Source of the DNA: UMGS755 sp045590535
GTDB taxonomy: Bacteria > Bacillota > Clostridia > UBA1381 > UBA9506
Reading direction: 5' to 3'
Assembly: GCA_045590535.1 (NCBI GenBank)
Contig: JAZNRE010000005.1
Span: forward strand, 62,001-126,000
Length of the DNA stretch: 64,000 bases
Made by a program: the position numbers and the translations under genes. The notes below the pieces were generated by a model. It made no database searches, was not told where the DNA came from, and worked only from the letters and a program-made list of their open reading frames with translations. This document shows, in pieces, positions 17,008 through 26,418 of this stretch; position 1 is the stretch's first letter, and each line of letters begins with the position of its first letter.

Positions 17008-18113
17008 AACACATTGTTCAAGTATTAACCGATACCAATGTTGGCGGTGCCGGAAAATATTTGCTTAACTATTTAAAATATTTCGACCGCAACGACTTTC
17101 GGGTGACGGTTATTCTGCCTGAAGGCAGCCGTTTGGCCCCTTACATTCATCTGTTTGATGATGTAACCCTTTTAGAGGCACCTCACATGGCCGATATGTC
17201 TTATAACAAACAGTGTGTGGGATATTTAAAGCGATTGTTTTTAAAAATTAAGCCTGATGTGTTGCATACCCACGCTTGCCTTTCGGCCCGCATTGCCGGC
17301 AAGCAGGCAAAGGTGCCGGTTATTCTCGCAACTCGACATTGCATTGAACCTCTGCCCCACGGACTAAAAGCTCTTGCCATCAGCACCTTAAACAATGCCT
17401 TGTGCGACTATTACATTGCCGTTTCTCAGGCTGTGGTCACAAATCTGTTAGAGTCTGGAATTAAGCGGAATAAAATTAAATTGGTGAACAATGGTGTTCA
17501 GCCAATTGCCCCTCTGCCGCCGGATGAAATAGCGGCCCTTCGTGCAAAATATGGCGTGCAACCGGATGAAACCCTCTTTGGCATCTTTGGTCGCTTAGAA
17601 GAGGTAAAAGGGCACAAATACTTCATTAAGGCAGCCCGCCAGGTTATAAAAGATGGTCACAAAGCCAAGTTCATGATTGTGGGTGGCGGCAGCCTTGAGC
17701 CCTCTCTTCGAGAGCTTGTGGCTCACTATCACCTGCAGGATGCGGTTATTTTCACCGGCTTTGTCCCCGAGGTTGCATCCCTTTTAAACATAACGGATAT
17801 CAATATTAACGCCTCCGAGTCTGAAGCAATGAGCTTGTCTGTTTTAGAGGCCATGAGCCTTTCAAAACCCTCCATCGCGACAGAGGCCGGTGGCAACGCC
17901 GAACTGATTAAAAACGAAGAATCCGGTCTTTTGGTGGGTTTTGCCGACAGCGCTTCATTGGCCTCTGCCATGATTCGTTTGATGAATAATCCCCACCTGG
18001 CAGGCCGTTTGGCACAAAACGCTTATGAAAAATATTGCCGCCTTTACACGGTGGAAACTATGGTGGCTAACTTAGAAAACATTTACAGGGAGGTTTTGGA
18101 AAATGTTGATTGA
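17004..18113 (+). CDS. Glycosyltransferase family 4
   Basis: A 369-residue GT-B fold enzyme. The N-terminal region has VLTDTNVGGAGKYLLNYLKYF and IKPDVLHTHACLSARIAG; the donor-site half has GIFGRLEEVKGHKYFIKAA and the E-x7-E segment SESEAMSLSVLEAMSLSKPSIA. It probably adds a sugar from a nucleotide donor to a lipid-linked glycan on the cytoplasmic face. The start codon overlaps the ligase stop (ATGA), and the 3' end overlaps the first DUF4330 gene, so all are likely co-translated. Confidence 0.9.
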   Translation: MKHIVQVLTDTNVGGAGKYLLNYLKYFDRNDFRVTVILPEGSRLAPYIHLFDDVTLLEAPHMADMSYNKQCVGYLKRLFLKIKPDVLHTHACLSARIAGKQAKVPVILATRHCIEPLPHGLKALAISTLNNALCDYYIAVSQAVVTNLLESGIKRNKIKLVNNGVQPIAPLPPDEIAALRAKYGVQPDETLFGIFGRLEEVKGHKYFIKAARQVIKDGHKAKFMIVGGGSLEPSLRELVAHYHLQDAVIFTGFVPEVASLLNITDININASESEAMSLSVLEAMSLSKPSIATEAGGNAELIKNEESGLLVGFADSASLASAMIRLMNNPHLAGRLAQNAYEKYCRLYTVETMVANLENIYREVLENVD

Positions 18114-18603
18114 TGAAAAAGGCCGTTTATTCGGTAAAATTAACTTGCTGGATATTTTCTTTGTTCTCATTTTGATTGTGGCACTCTTTGGTGTTTACTT
18201 TTTCTTATCTGGCAGCGGTGGCAATGCAGCGACTATGCCGGTTACCTACACCGTGGAAGTGCAAAAACAAAACCAGGCTTATTTTGACCATATCATTGAA
18301 GGCGAACGGGTAACCGACGGCGTTACAAAAGCCTTCATGGGTACCATCGCCGAACTGAAAATTGAACCGGCAAAGGTGATTACACCAGCCAACGACAAAA
18401 TTGTTTTGGCACAGCCTGAAGGAAAATTTGATGGATACATCACCATCAAAGCCGAGGCAACGGTTGTTTATCCCGATTTAATTTTAGACGGTGAAACCAT
18501 TAAAATTGGCAAAGAGGTTGCGTTGCGCTCAGAAAGCGCAGCCATGCGTGGCTACATTGTGAATGTGGAATACGATTCTGAACAATTGAGGAGGATGAAA
18601 TAA
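18103..18603 (+). CDS. DUF4330 protein, copy 1
   Basis: A 166-residue protein with a single N-terminal membrane anchor (residues 12-34, LLDIFFVLILIVALFGVYFFL) and a beta-rich extracytoplasmic part. The opening IDEKGRLFGKINLLDIFFVLI is the DUF4330 signature. The family is common in Clostridia and its function is unknown. GGAGG lies inside the end of the previous gene. A diverged paralogue follows at once, so the two may form a hetero-oligomer linked to polysaccharide export. Confidence 0.85.
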   Translation: MLIDEKGRLFGKINLLDIFFVLILIVALFGVYFFLSGSGGNAATMPVTYTVEVQKQNQAYFDHIIEGERVTDGVTKAFMGTIAELKIEPAKVITPANDKIVLAQPEGKFDGYITIKAEATVVYPDLILDGETIKIGKEVALRSESAAMRGYIVNVEYDSEQLRRMK

Positions 18604-19124
18604 TGCTGGATAAAAGAGGAAAATTGTTTGGCAAAGTCAGCATTGTGGACATTCTCGTTGTCTTCATTGTGATTGTCATGGCCATTGGCAGCTATGCCAC
18701 CTGGCAAAAAATTAACAACAACATTGTTTTAACCGAAAACAAGGGACTGGTCAAAAACAACGCTTTGGACACTTTAGAGGTGACCATGCGCTTTGAAGAG
18801 GTGCGTCAGAACACTGCACAGGCCTTAAAGGTTGGGGACGAGGTTTTTATGGCAGACACCGGTAAATATTTAGGAGAAATCGTTTCCGTTAAGGCCGTGC
18901 CCGCTACCCGCCTGATTTATGACATGAATGGAAAAGCCATTGATGCGCCTGTGCCGGAACGCTTTCATGTTTTTGTGGTGGTGCACGTTCCCGGCAAACG
19001 CCTTCAAAACGGATATTTTACTGCCGATAACATTCAACTGGCTTATGACTCAACCTTTGAAATCAAAACCCCAAGCGTTCAGTCCATTCCCTTTATTGAA
19101 ACTATAACAACGGTAAGTGAGTGA
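18603..19124 (+). CDS. DUF4330 protein, copy 2
   Basis: A 173-residue paralogue of the preceding protein: the opening DKRGKLFGKVSIVDILVVFIV mirrors copy 1, with one membrane anchor (residues about 12-32) and a beta-rich outer domain. The stop/start junction (TAATG) shares a base with copy 1. Function is unknown. It ends the envelope block and runs into proB. Confidence 0.85.
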   Translation: MLDKRGKLFGKVSIVDILVVFIVIVMAIGSYATWQKINNNIVLTENKGLVKNNALDTLEVTMRFEEVRQNTAQALKVGDEVFMADTGKYLGEIVSVKAVPATRLIYDMNGKAIDAPVPERFHVFVVVHVPGKRLQNGYFTADNIQLAYDSTFEIKTPSVQSIPFIETITTVSE

Positions 19125-19129
19125 TAATC

Positions 19130-19948
19130 ATGGAAACCGCAATCAGCAAATTAAAGCACGCAAAACGCATTGTTGTTAAGGTGGGCACCTCAAGCCTCAC
19201 CTATAGCACAGGTCAAATCCACCTGCGCCAAATTGAACTTTTGGCCCGGGTTTTATCTGATTTACGCCACGAAGGACGGGAAGTGGTTCTTGTAACCAGC
19301 GGTGCTGTCAGCGTGGGTCGCAGCAAAATTGGGCTTATGGAAAAGCCGAAAACCCTGCGGGAAAAGCAGGCGGCCTCTGCCATTGGTCAAAGCGAGCTAA
19401 TGAGCATTTACAGCAAGCTTTTCTCTGAATATGGTTGTGATGTGGCGCAAGTCTTGTTAACAAAAAATGTTATTGAGGACGCCCAACGCAAGCAAAACGC
19501 CATCACCACCTTTAACACCTTGCTTGAGTGGGGCGTTGTACCCATTGTAAATGAAAACGACGCCATCTCCACTGAAGAGCTCCAGTTTGGCGATTTTGGT
19601 GATAACGACACCCTCTCTGCCATGGTTGCATCACTCATCGATGCGGATTTATTGATTATCTTATCCGACATCGACGGTTTATACAGCGCCGACCCCCACA
19701 AAGACAACCAGGCAAAGCTCATTGGTGAAATTGACGAGATTACAGATGAATTATTTGAAATAGCAGGCGAAGCCGGCACCTCTCGAGGCACCGGCGGCAT
19801 GGCTACAAAGTTAAAAGCCGCTAAAACCGTTATGTCTCGAGGTATTAACATGGTAATTGCCAACGGCACACAGCCTGCCGTTATTTATGATATTTTAGAA
19901 GGCAAGCAGGTGGGAACTCTGTTTAAAGGGCAAAAACCGGCTATCTAG
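19130..19948 (+). CDS. proB: Glutamate 5-kinase (ProB), lacking the PUA domain
   Basis: A 272-residue amino acid kinase that phosphorylates glutamate, the first step of proline synthesis. Motifs: VVKVGTSSLTY, VTSGAVSVGRSKIG, VVPIVNENDAIS, FGDNDTLSAMVASLIDADLLIILSDIDGLYSADP and GTGGMATKLKAAK. Long ProB proteins have a C-terminal PUA domain of about 100 residues; it is absent here, as in many short Firmicute forms. ATG 19130 is chosen; an in-frame GTG at 19121 overlaps the upstream stop. proA follows after 12 bp. Confidence 0.95.
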   Translation: METAISKLKHAKRIVVKVGTSSLTYSTGQIHLRQIELLARVLSDLRHEGREVVLVTSGAVSVGRSKIGLMEKPKTLREKQAASAIGQSELMSIYSKLFSEYGCDVAQVLLTKNVIEDAQRKQNAITTFNTLLEWGVVPIVNENDAISTEELQFGDFGDNDTLSAMVASLIDADLLIILSDIDGLYSADPHKDNQAKLIGEIDEITDELFEIAGEAGTSRGTGGMATKLKAAKTVMSRGINMVIANGTQPAVIYDILEGKQVGTLFKGQKPAI

Positions 19949-19960
19949 GAGTGACAAGTT

Positions 19961-21199
19961 ATGTTGAAAAAAATGGGGCAAGCGGCTAAAGAGGCTGCCT
20001 TTTCGCTGATGACAATCAGCACCCAAACAAAATCAAAAGGTCTTTTGGCTGTGGCAGCGGCGCTGCGGCAGCATGCCGATCTCATTATAAGCGAAAATGC
20101 AAAGGATGTCAGCGCTCTTGTCCAAAAGGGCGGCACTAAGGCTTTAATTGACCGGCTGACCCTCACCAAAGAACGCATTGAAGCCATGGCGCAGGGGGTT
20201 GAAAAAGTGGAAAGCCTGCCCGACCCCATTGGCGAAGTGACTGGCATGGTAAAGCGCCCCAACGGCTTGGTCATTGGCACAAAGCGCGTTCCCTTGGGCG
20301 TTATTGGCATTATTTATGAAGCGCGCCCCAATGTGACTGTGGATGCGGCGGTCTTGTGCCTGAAAACTGCCAATGCCTGCATTTTGCGGGGTGGCAGCGA
20401 AGCTCTTAATTCAAACACCGTTTTGGTAAACATTATGAAGGAAGCATTAGAAGGCGCCGGTTTTCCAAAAGGCAGCTTGCAACTGGTGACCGACACCTCG
20501 CGGGAGGTAGCCCGTGAGTTGATGCGTCTTTCTGATTATTTAGATGTTTTGATTCCCCGTGGCGGCAAGGGGCTTATTAGCACGGTTGTGGAAAATGCAA
20601 CTGTACCCGTTATTGAAACCGGTACCGGAAACTGTCATATCTATATTGAAAAATCGGCAGACCCCATTATGGCTAAAGACATTTTGGTGAATGCCAAAAC
20701 CAGCCGTCCGGCAGTTTGCAATGCCGCTGAATCTCTGCTGATTGATGAGGCGGTTTATAAAGACATTCTGCCCCTGATTGCAGAGGGGTTAAAACCCTTT
20801 CATGTTGAAATTCGCGGTTGCAGCAAAACCTGCGCCATTATTAAAAACGCTGTGCCTGCCACAGAAGAGGATTATTTCACCGAATATAATGACTACATCC
20901 TTTCGGTTAAGGTGGTGTCCGGCATTGATGAGGCGATTCATCACATCAATGTTCACGGCACACGGCACTCAGAGGCCATTGTCACCACCTCCTATGCTGC
21001 GGCCAATCGCTTTTTGGATGAAATTGATGCCGCTGCCGTTTATGTAAACGCCTCCACCCGCTTTACCGACGGCAACGAATTTGGTTATGGCGCCGAGATT
21101 GGCATCAGCACACAAAAACTGCATGCAAGAGGCCCCATGGGCCTTGAAGCTTTAACCTCTACAAAGCATATCATTTACGGCAACGGACAAATCCGATAA
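19961..21199 (+). CDS. proA: Gamma-glutamyl phosphate reductase (ProA)
   Basis: A 412-residue aldehyde-dehydrogenase-fold enzyme that reduces gamma-glutamyl phosphate to the semialdehyde with NADPH. Motifs: PLGVIGIIYEARPNVT, CILRGGSEALNSN, VPVIETGTGNCHIY, the active-site cysteine region KTSRPAVCNAAESLLI, and YVNASTRFTDGNEFGYGAEIGIST. Length matches the family. It completes the proBA pair; proC is not in the window. Confidence 0.96.
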   Translation: MLKKMGQAAKEAAFSLMTISTQTKSKGLLAVAAALRQHADLIISENAKDVSALVQKGGTKALIDRLTLTKERIEAMAQGVEKVESLPDPIGEVTGMVKRPNGLVIGTKRVPLGVIGIIYEARPNVTVDAAVLCLKTANACILRGGSEALNSNTVLVNIMKEALEGAGFPKGSLQLVTDTSREVARELMRLSDYLDVLIPRGGKGLISTVVENATVPVIETGTGNCHIYIEKSADPIMAKDILVNAKTSRPAVCNAAESLLIDEAVYKDILPLIAEGLKPFHVEIRGCSKTCAIIKNAVPATEEDYFTEYNDYILSVKVVSGIDEAIHHINVHGTRHSEAIVTTSYAAANRFLDEIDAAAVYVNASTRFTDGNEFGYGAEIGISTQKLHARGPMGLEALTSTKHIIYGNGQIR

Positions 21200-21212
21200 C
21201 ACAAGAGAAAGA

Positions 21213-22055
21213 ATGAGCAACATGATTAAAACCGAGCATTTACGCTATGCCTATCAGGCCGGCACACAAGAAAAAGTTAAATTCGTTTTAGATGATATTG
21301 ATTTAAACATCAATCCGGGTGAATTTGTTGCCGTTTTAGGCCATAACGGCTGCGGCAAGTCTACCCTGGCCAAGCACTTTAACGCCCTGCTTTTGCCTGC
21401 AGGCGGCACGGTGTATGTGGGTGGCATGGATACAAAAGACGAAGCGCATTACTGGGAAATTCGTAAAAATGTGGGCATGGTGTTTCAAAACCCCGATAAC
21501 CAGATTGTCGCCACGGTTGTGGAAGAGGATGTGGCTTTTGCCCCTGAAAATTTAAGCGTGCCTTCTGACGAGATTCGCAAACGGGTTGATGAAGCCTTAA
21601 AGACCGTGGATATGTACGAATTGCGGCGGCATGCACCCCACCTTTTATCCGGCGGTCAGAAACAGCGTGTGGCCATTGCCGGTGCCATTGCCATGGAGCC
21701 AAAATGCATTGTGTTTGATGAGCCCACGGCCATGCTTGACCCCAAAGGCAGAAAAGAAGTTATTGACACCATTGTAAAGCTAAAAGAAGAAAAGCACATG
21801 ACAGTGGTTTTAATCACACATTACATGGAAGAGGCCGTTCGTGCTGACCGTGTGGTTGTGATGGATAAAGGAAAAATTCTGCGCAACGATGTGCCGCGAA
21901 ATGTTTTTTCTGATGTTAAGTTTATGAAAAGTTTGGGGCTTGATGTTCCGCAGGTTACCGAGCTTTGCTATCGTCTGGCAAAAGACGGCATAGACATCCG
22001 TCCGGATGTTATGACTGTGGAAGAATGTGTCGACGAGTTAATGAAGCTTTTGTAA
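21213..22055 (+). CDS. ecfA1: Energy-coupling factor transporter ATPase EcfA1
   Basis: A 280-residue ABC ATPase. Walker A is LGHNGCGKSTL, the Q-loop VFQNPDNQIVA is typical of EcfA, the signature is LLSGGQKQRVAIAGAIAM, and Walker B is CIVFDEPTAML. With EcfA2 and EcfT it forms the shared energising module of ECF vitamin transporters. The gene starts 13 bp after proA. An ECF substrate-binding gene lies far away at 48100, which suits the group II arrangement in which one module serves several S components. Confidence 0.95.
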   Translation: MSNMIKTEHLRYAYQAGTQEKVKFVLDDIDLNINPGEFVAVLGHNGCGKSTLAKHFNALLLPAGGTVYVGGMDTKDEAHYWEIRKNVGMVFQNPDNQIVATVVEEDVAFAPENLSVPSDEIRKRVDEALKTVDMYELRRHAPHLLSGGQKQRVAIAGAIAMEPKCIVFDEPTAMLDPKGRKEVIDTIVKLKEEKHMTVVLITHYMEEAVRADRVVVMDKGKILRNDVPRNVFSDVKFMKSLGLDVPQVTELCYRLAKDGIDIRPDVMTVEECVDELMKLL

Positions 22056-22088
22056 AAATCCTTTATATCTTCAAACGGGAGCAATAAA

Positions 22089-22955
22089 ATGGCAATTGAA
22101 ATTTCAAATTTGAATTATGTATATATGACAGGCAGTCCTTTTGAAAAGCATGCATTGCAAAATGTGAACCTTCGCATTGACGACGGTGAATTTGTGGGGA
22201 TTATCGGGCACACCGGTTCGGGCAAATCCACCCTGATTCAGCACTTAAACGGTTTGCTAAAGCCCACATCCGGCACAATTTGTGTTGACGGTGTGGATAT
22301 CACAGCAAAAGGGGCTGACCTTAAAAAGCTGCGCCAAAAAGTGGGACTTGTATTTCAATATCCCGAGCATCAGCTTTTTGAAGAAACGGTTTATAAAGAC
22401 ATTGCGTATGGCCCGAAAAACATGGGGCTCTCGCAAGATGAAATTGATGAACGCGTGAAAGAAGCCATGAACTATGTGGGTCTTTCTGATAAATATATGA
22501 ATCGTTCTCCCTTTGAGCTTTCCGGCGGTCAAAAACGGCGTGTTGCCATTGCGGGTGTGCTGGCTATGCGCCCGGATGTTTTAATTTTAGATGAGCCGGC
22601 AGCCGGCCTTGACCCTTCTGGTCGCGAGGAGATTTTAACCCAGATTAAAGCCCTTTATTTAGCCCGTAAAATGACGGTGCTGTTTGTTTCACATTCAATG
22701 GAAGATGTAGCAAAAGCCGCCGGTCGCATCATTGTGATGAATCGGGGTACCGTTGCCATGGACGGCAAACCCTCCGAAATTTTTGTTCACGCCAAAGAGC
22801 TGCGCAGCATGGGGCTGGATGTGCCCCAAATCACACAGCTTGCCGAGGCTCTTGCCGCACGGGGCATTCCCATTGACAATAATATTTACACCATTGAGCG
22901 TGCCAAGGCCACCATTAAAATGCTCTTGGCCCAAAAAGAAAAGGGGGCGAAATAA
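22089..22955 (+). CDS. ecfA2: Energy-coupling factor transporter ATPase EcfA2
   Basis: A 288-residue ABC ATPase paralogous to EcfA1. Walker A is IGHTGSGKSTLIQHLNGL, the Q-loop is VFQYPEHQLFEETVYKD (the YPEHQLFE form marks EcfA2), the signature is FELSGGQKRRVAIAGVLAM, and Walker B is VLILDEPAAGLDP. The ATG follows GGGAGCAATAAA. Its stop overlaps the ecfT start, so it is co-translated with the membrane coupling protein. Confidence 0.95.
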   Translation: MAIEISNLNYVYMTGSPFEKHALQNVNLRIDDGEFVGIIGHTGSGKSTLIQHLNGLLKPTSGTICVDGVDITAKGADLKKLRQKVGLVFQYPEHQLFEETVYKDIAYGPKNMGLSQDEIDERVKEAMNYVGLSDKYMNRSPFELSGGQKRRVAIAGVLAMRPDVLILDEPAAGLDPSGREEILTQIKALYLARKMTVLFVSHSMEDVAKAAGRIIVMNRGTVAMDGKPSEIFVHAKELRSMGLDVPQITQLAEALAARGIPIDNNIYTIERAKATIKMLLAQKEKGAK

Positions 22956-23758
22956 TGCTGAAAGACATCACTTTAGGTCAGTATTTTCCCATTGATTCCC
23001 CCTTGCATCGCATGGACTCTCGCACAAAAATTTTGTCCCTGATTTTGTTAATTGTGGCAATCTTTTTGGCAAACAACCCCTGGGCCTATGCTCTGGCAGC
23101 AGCCTTTACCTTGCTCGTTGTTGCCCTTTCCAAAGTCCCTGTTTCCATGTATTTCAGGGGACTGAAGCCCATTTGGTTTGTTATTGTTTTCACGGCTCTG
23201 TTAAACCTTTTCTTCACCCCGGGCACAAAAATTTACCTTTTAGGCTACAGAACGCCTATGACCTGGGAGGGTCTGATTTTAGCAGGCAAAATGGCATTGC
23301 GATTGATTCTTTTAATTGTTTCAAGCTCTGCCCTTACCTACACCACCTCGCCTATTTTGTTAACAGATGGCATTGAAAAGCTACTAAAGCCTTTTGCAAA
23401 GCTGGGTCTGCCCACCTTTGAATTGGCTATGATGATGAGCATTGCCATTCGTTTTATTCCCACCTTAATTGAAGAAACCGATAAAATTATGAAAGCACAA
23501 AAGGCTCGTGGTGCTGATTTTGAATCCGGTTCTGTGCTGCACCGTGTGAAAGCCTTGGCGCCCATGCTTGTACCGTTGTTTATCAGTGCTTTTCGCCGTG
23601 CCGATGAGCTGGCTGTGGCTATGGAGAGTCGCTGTTATCAAGGTGGTGAACATCGCACCCGTTTAAATGAAATTCGCTTTCATTTTATTGATGCGGTCTC
23701 TGGCCTTTTGGTGCTTGCATTTTTAGCCGCTGTGATTGCACTGCGAATTATATTGTAA
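22955..23758 (+). CDS. ecfT: Energy-coupling factor transmembrane protein EcfT
   Basis: A 267-residue membrane protein with about five hydrophobic segments; the opening YFPIDSPLHRMDSRTKI is typical. The coupling helices carry the motif KAQKARGADFE and a second one read as AMESRCYQGG, which contact the two ATPases. It transmits ATP hydrolysis to interchangeable vitamin-binding S components. Translationally coupled to ecfA2; truA follows in 11 bp, a widespread Firmicute order (ecfA1-ecfA2-ecfT-truA). Confidence 0.95.
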   Translation: MLKDITLGQYFPIDSPLHRMDSRTKILSLILLIVAIFLANNPWAYALAAAFTLLVVALSKVPVSMYFRGLKPIWFVIVFTALLNLFFTPGTKIYLLGYRTPMTWEGLILAGKMALRLILLIVSSSALTYTTSPILLTDGIEKLLKPFAKLGLPTFELAMMMSIAIRFIPTLIEETDKIMKAQKARGADFESGSVLHRVKALAPMLVPLFISAFRRADELAVAMESRCYQGGEHRTRLNEIRFHFIDAVSGLLVLAFLAAVIALRIIL

Positions 23759-23769
23759 AGAGGGAACTT

Positions 23770-24528
23770 ATGAACGAAACGAATGCCTACAAGCTGCAGC
23801 TTATGTATGAAGGCACAAATTATGCCGGATGGCAACGGCAAAATAACGCTGTTACCGTGCAGGGCGAATTAGAGAAAGCCCTGGCTGTCGTTTTGCGCAC
23901 ACCGGTTTCATTGGTAGGTGTCAGCCGGACCGATGCAGGCGTTCATGCAGCAAACTTTACGGCTAATTTTAAAATAGAAGGCTCTTTCGATGTGAAAAAA
24001 CTGTGCCGAGGGGTTAACGCTCTGCTTCCGCCGGATATTCGTGTGATGAGCATCACTCCCTGTCCACTGGGTTTTAGCTCACGCTTTGATGCCTTACGAA
24101 AGACATATATCTATCGCATCGATACCTCTCCCTGCGGCAATGCTTTTGGCCGCAATTTCACCTGGCACCACCCAGCACCACTGGATGTGGAAAAAATGCG
24201 CAAGGCCGCGGCTCATTTTTTGGGTGAGCATGATTTTTCGGCTTTTATGGCCCAGGGCGGCAGCGCCAAAACATTTACCAGGAACATTATGGAATCTGCC
24301 ATTTCAGAAAATAACGAAATTTTAGAATATCGCATCACCGGAAACGGATTTCTTTACAATATGGTGCGCATCATTGTGGGCACATTGGTTTGGGTTGGTC
24401 GCGGCAAAATTGAGCCTGACGCCATTCCCGATTTAATTGCCGCTAAAGACCGCACCCGTGTGGGCATGACAGCGCCAGCCAAGGGGCTCATGCTTTGGCA
24501 GGCCGAATACGACCACGATGATATGTAA
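23770..24528 (+). CDS. truA: tRNA pseudouridine(38-40) synthase TruA
   Basis: A 252-residue pseudouridine synthase. The catalytic Asp lies in SRTDAGVHA (about residue 56). Other TruA motifs are YEGTNYAGWQRQ at the start, FSSRFDALRKTYIYRI, and GNGFLYNMVRIIVGTL. It modifies the anticodon stem-loop of many tRNAs. Spacing and order with ecfT support one transcript. Confidence 0.96.
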   Translation: MNETNAYKLQLMYEGTNYAGWQRQNNAVTVQGELEKALAVVLRTPVSLVGVSRTDAGVHAANFTANFKIEGSFDVKKLCRGVNALLPPDIRVMSITPCPLGFSSRFDALRKTYIYRIDTSPCGNAFGRNFTWHHPAPLDVEKMRKAAAHFLGEHDFSAFMAQGGSAKTFTRNIMESAISENNEILEYRITGNGFLYNMVRIIVGTLVWVGRGKIEPDAIPDLIAAKDRTRVGMTAPAKGLMLWQAEYDHDDM

Positions 24529-24548
24529 ATTTTAAAGGAGTGAACTCT

Positions 24549-25697
24549 ATGCGCTCGCCTATGTTTTACAAACCGAATATTTTTCGCCGGATTTTAACCG
24601 CTTTGGGCATTACCGTTGGTGCGGTGGCGGTTATTGCACTGGTGGTTTATTTAGTCACCTTATACCTAGGCCATATGAATCGGGTCAAGGTCAGTGACCA
24701 GCCTACTGTAACACCTCTTGAATTCAATTTAGAGCCGGGCATTTCTTATGAAAATGCCGCCAATGACACAAACCTTTATTTTTACAGCGCTGAAAATTTA
24801 AAAATTGCTGATAAAGACGGTCATTTAGCGGCGGATGTTTCTTTAAAAATGTCCCATCCCACCATTTCATACCGTGGTGAATACGCTCTGTTTTTTGACC
24901 TAAACGGTCACAACACCGTAACCTTTCGTGGCAACAAGGAAGTGAGCTCTTTAGCGCTGGAAGAAAAGGTTTTAATGGCCAGCGTAAATGATAAGGGCTA
25001 TGCCATTTTAGTAACAGAAGGCGATTTGCACAAATGTGCCGTGCAGGTGTTTACCCCTGACGGCAAAGAAGTTTTTAAATGGAATTCCGGCAATTTGGCT
25101 GTTGTGGGCGCTGACATTTCAAATAACAGCAAAGATATTACGGTTTCAGCCATTAACACCGATGAGGGCAAAATCAAAACCCACATTATCATGTTTAATA
25201 TTACAAACGAAAAACCCTTTACCAATGACATTTATGAAGGTGCACTTTATTCGGTTATCCGTTATAGTGACAGTCATACATACTGCATAGGCAGTAGCGA
25301 CACCCTGATTTATAACAGCTATGGAAAATGCAGCGGCACTGTTAACTATGCCGACCGGGAATTGCTCCATTATGTTTTAAATGACGATTGCCTGGTTTTT
25401 GCCTTTTCCGGTTCCGGCGGCACGGCCGGTGCCGTGCGTGAGCTGAAGAGCTACAACCACCGCGGTGACGAGCTCGGTAGTTTTGCCTGTCAGCAGGAAT
25501 ATGACTATATCGACGCCTACAAGGGCACCATCGTCATTAACAACGGCAGAACCATTTCTGTTTTGAACAGCCGCTGTCATGAACGGCTTCGGTTAAACCT
25601 GGGCATTGATTTGCGGGATTTTGTCTTTTTGGCCACTGACTCCCGTGGGGTGGGCATCACCGCTTCCGGCGCTGTAATGATAAAGCTGCATGCCTGA
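24549..25697 (+). CDS. DUF5711 membrane-anchored beta-propeller-like protein
   Basis: A 382-residue protein with one N-terminal membrane segment (about residues 18-40, IGVAVIAL-type core LGITVGAVAVIALVVYLV) and a long beta-rich extracytoplasmic region. Repeated short strands such as KVLMASVNDKGYAILVTEGD and NRCHERLRL-like ends resemble a WD40/PQQ-type propeller without clear blade consensus; this is inference. Members of DUF5711 occur beside cvpA and envelope genes in Clostridia. ATG 24549 with AAAGGAG is preferred over a GTG nine bases upstream. Function is unknown. Confidence 0.75.
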   Translation: MRSPMFYKPNIFRRILTALGITVGAVAVIALVVYLVTLYLGHMNRVKVSDQPTVTPLEFNLEPGISYENAANDTNLYFYSAENLKIADKDGHLAADVSLKMSHPTISYRGEYALFFDLNGHNTVTFRGNKEVSSLALEEKVLMASVNDKGYAILVTEGDLHKCAVQVFTPDGKEVFKWNSGNLAVVGADISNNSKDITVSAINTDEGKIKTHIIMFNITNEKPFTNDIYEGALYSVIRYSDSHTYCIGSSDTLIYNSYGKCSGTVNYADRELLHYVLNDDCLVFAFSGSGGTAGAVRELKSYNHRGDELGSFACQQEYDYIDAYKGTIVINNGRTISVLNSRCHERLRLNLGIDLRDFVFLATDSRGVGITASGAVMIKLHA

Positions 25698-25721
25698 TCA
25701 AAAGAAAGGAACTCCACTATC

Positions 25722-26369
25722 ATGAATATTGCCGACTTTATTGGAATTATCATCATCGCCTTGATGGCGCTTTGGGGCATAAAAAAAGGCTTGGTGCGTT
25801 CAATTTTCAGTTTAGGCTCTTTGATTTTATCTCTGATTTTAGCGCTAACGCTCTATACCCCCGTTTCAAACTTTATGGAAAACAGCGTTGTGGGGGACTA
25901 TGTGCGCCTAAATGTTTACAAGGTATTTGACGGCCGAGATGTTGAAACCGAAGACCCGGCCGAAGCAGGAGAGGCTCTTAACCTGCCCCAATCTTTGCAA
26001 AACACGCTGACCGACACCGTTGATAAAGCCACCGACACCGTTCGCGAAACTTTAGCCGAAAACGCTGCCGGTTTAGCTTTAAAGCTTTTAGGCATTTTAA
26101 TCGTTTTTGTTATGGTGCGGATTATTTTATGGATTTTGCTTAAGCTTTTAGACGCTGTAGCAAAGTTACCGGTTATTCGCAAATTTAATGCCCTGCTGGG
26201 TGGTGTGATGGGCCTTGTATACGGCATGTTGATTCTCTATGTCATTTTGGCTCTGCTCACCTTCACCACCACTTTAAAAACCTTTAACAAACCCACAGAG
26301 CTTGTGCTTGAGTCAAAATATATATCACAGATGTATAACCAAAATATTTTGCTCAATTTCTTAAAATAA
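25722..26369 (+). CDS. CvpA family membrane protein
   Basis: A 215-residue protein with four hydrophobic segments: IADFIGIIIIALMALWGIKKG at the start, SLILSLILALTLYTPV, a middle helix LALKLLGILIVFVMVRIILWILL, and LLGGVMGLVYGMLILYVILALLTF. CvpA-family proteins share this layout. Known for colicin V secretion in E. coli, the family also affects cell-wall and stress traits in Firmicutes; the mechanism is unclear. It lies 24 bp after the DUF5711 gene on the same transcript. Confidence 0.85.
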   Translation: MNIADFIGIIIIALMALWGIKKGLVRSIFSLGSLILSLILALTLYTPVSNFMENSVVGDYVRLNVYKVFDGRDVETEDPAEAGEALNLPQSLQNTLTDTVDKATDTVRETLAENAAGLALKLLGILIVFVMVRIILWILLKLLDAVAKLPVIRKFNALLGGVMGLVYGMLILYVILALLTFTTTLKTFNKPTELVLESKYISQMYNQNILLNFLK

Positions 26370-26418
26370 AGACAAAACAGGCTTTTAAAAAATGCCTGTA
26401 ACAAGGAGGAACCTCTTC

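Noticed and set aside
26376..26400. Terminator or attenuator before cmk
   Set aside because: Only a 6-bp stem (ACAGGC/GCCTGT) with no T run; too weak to call.
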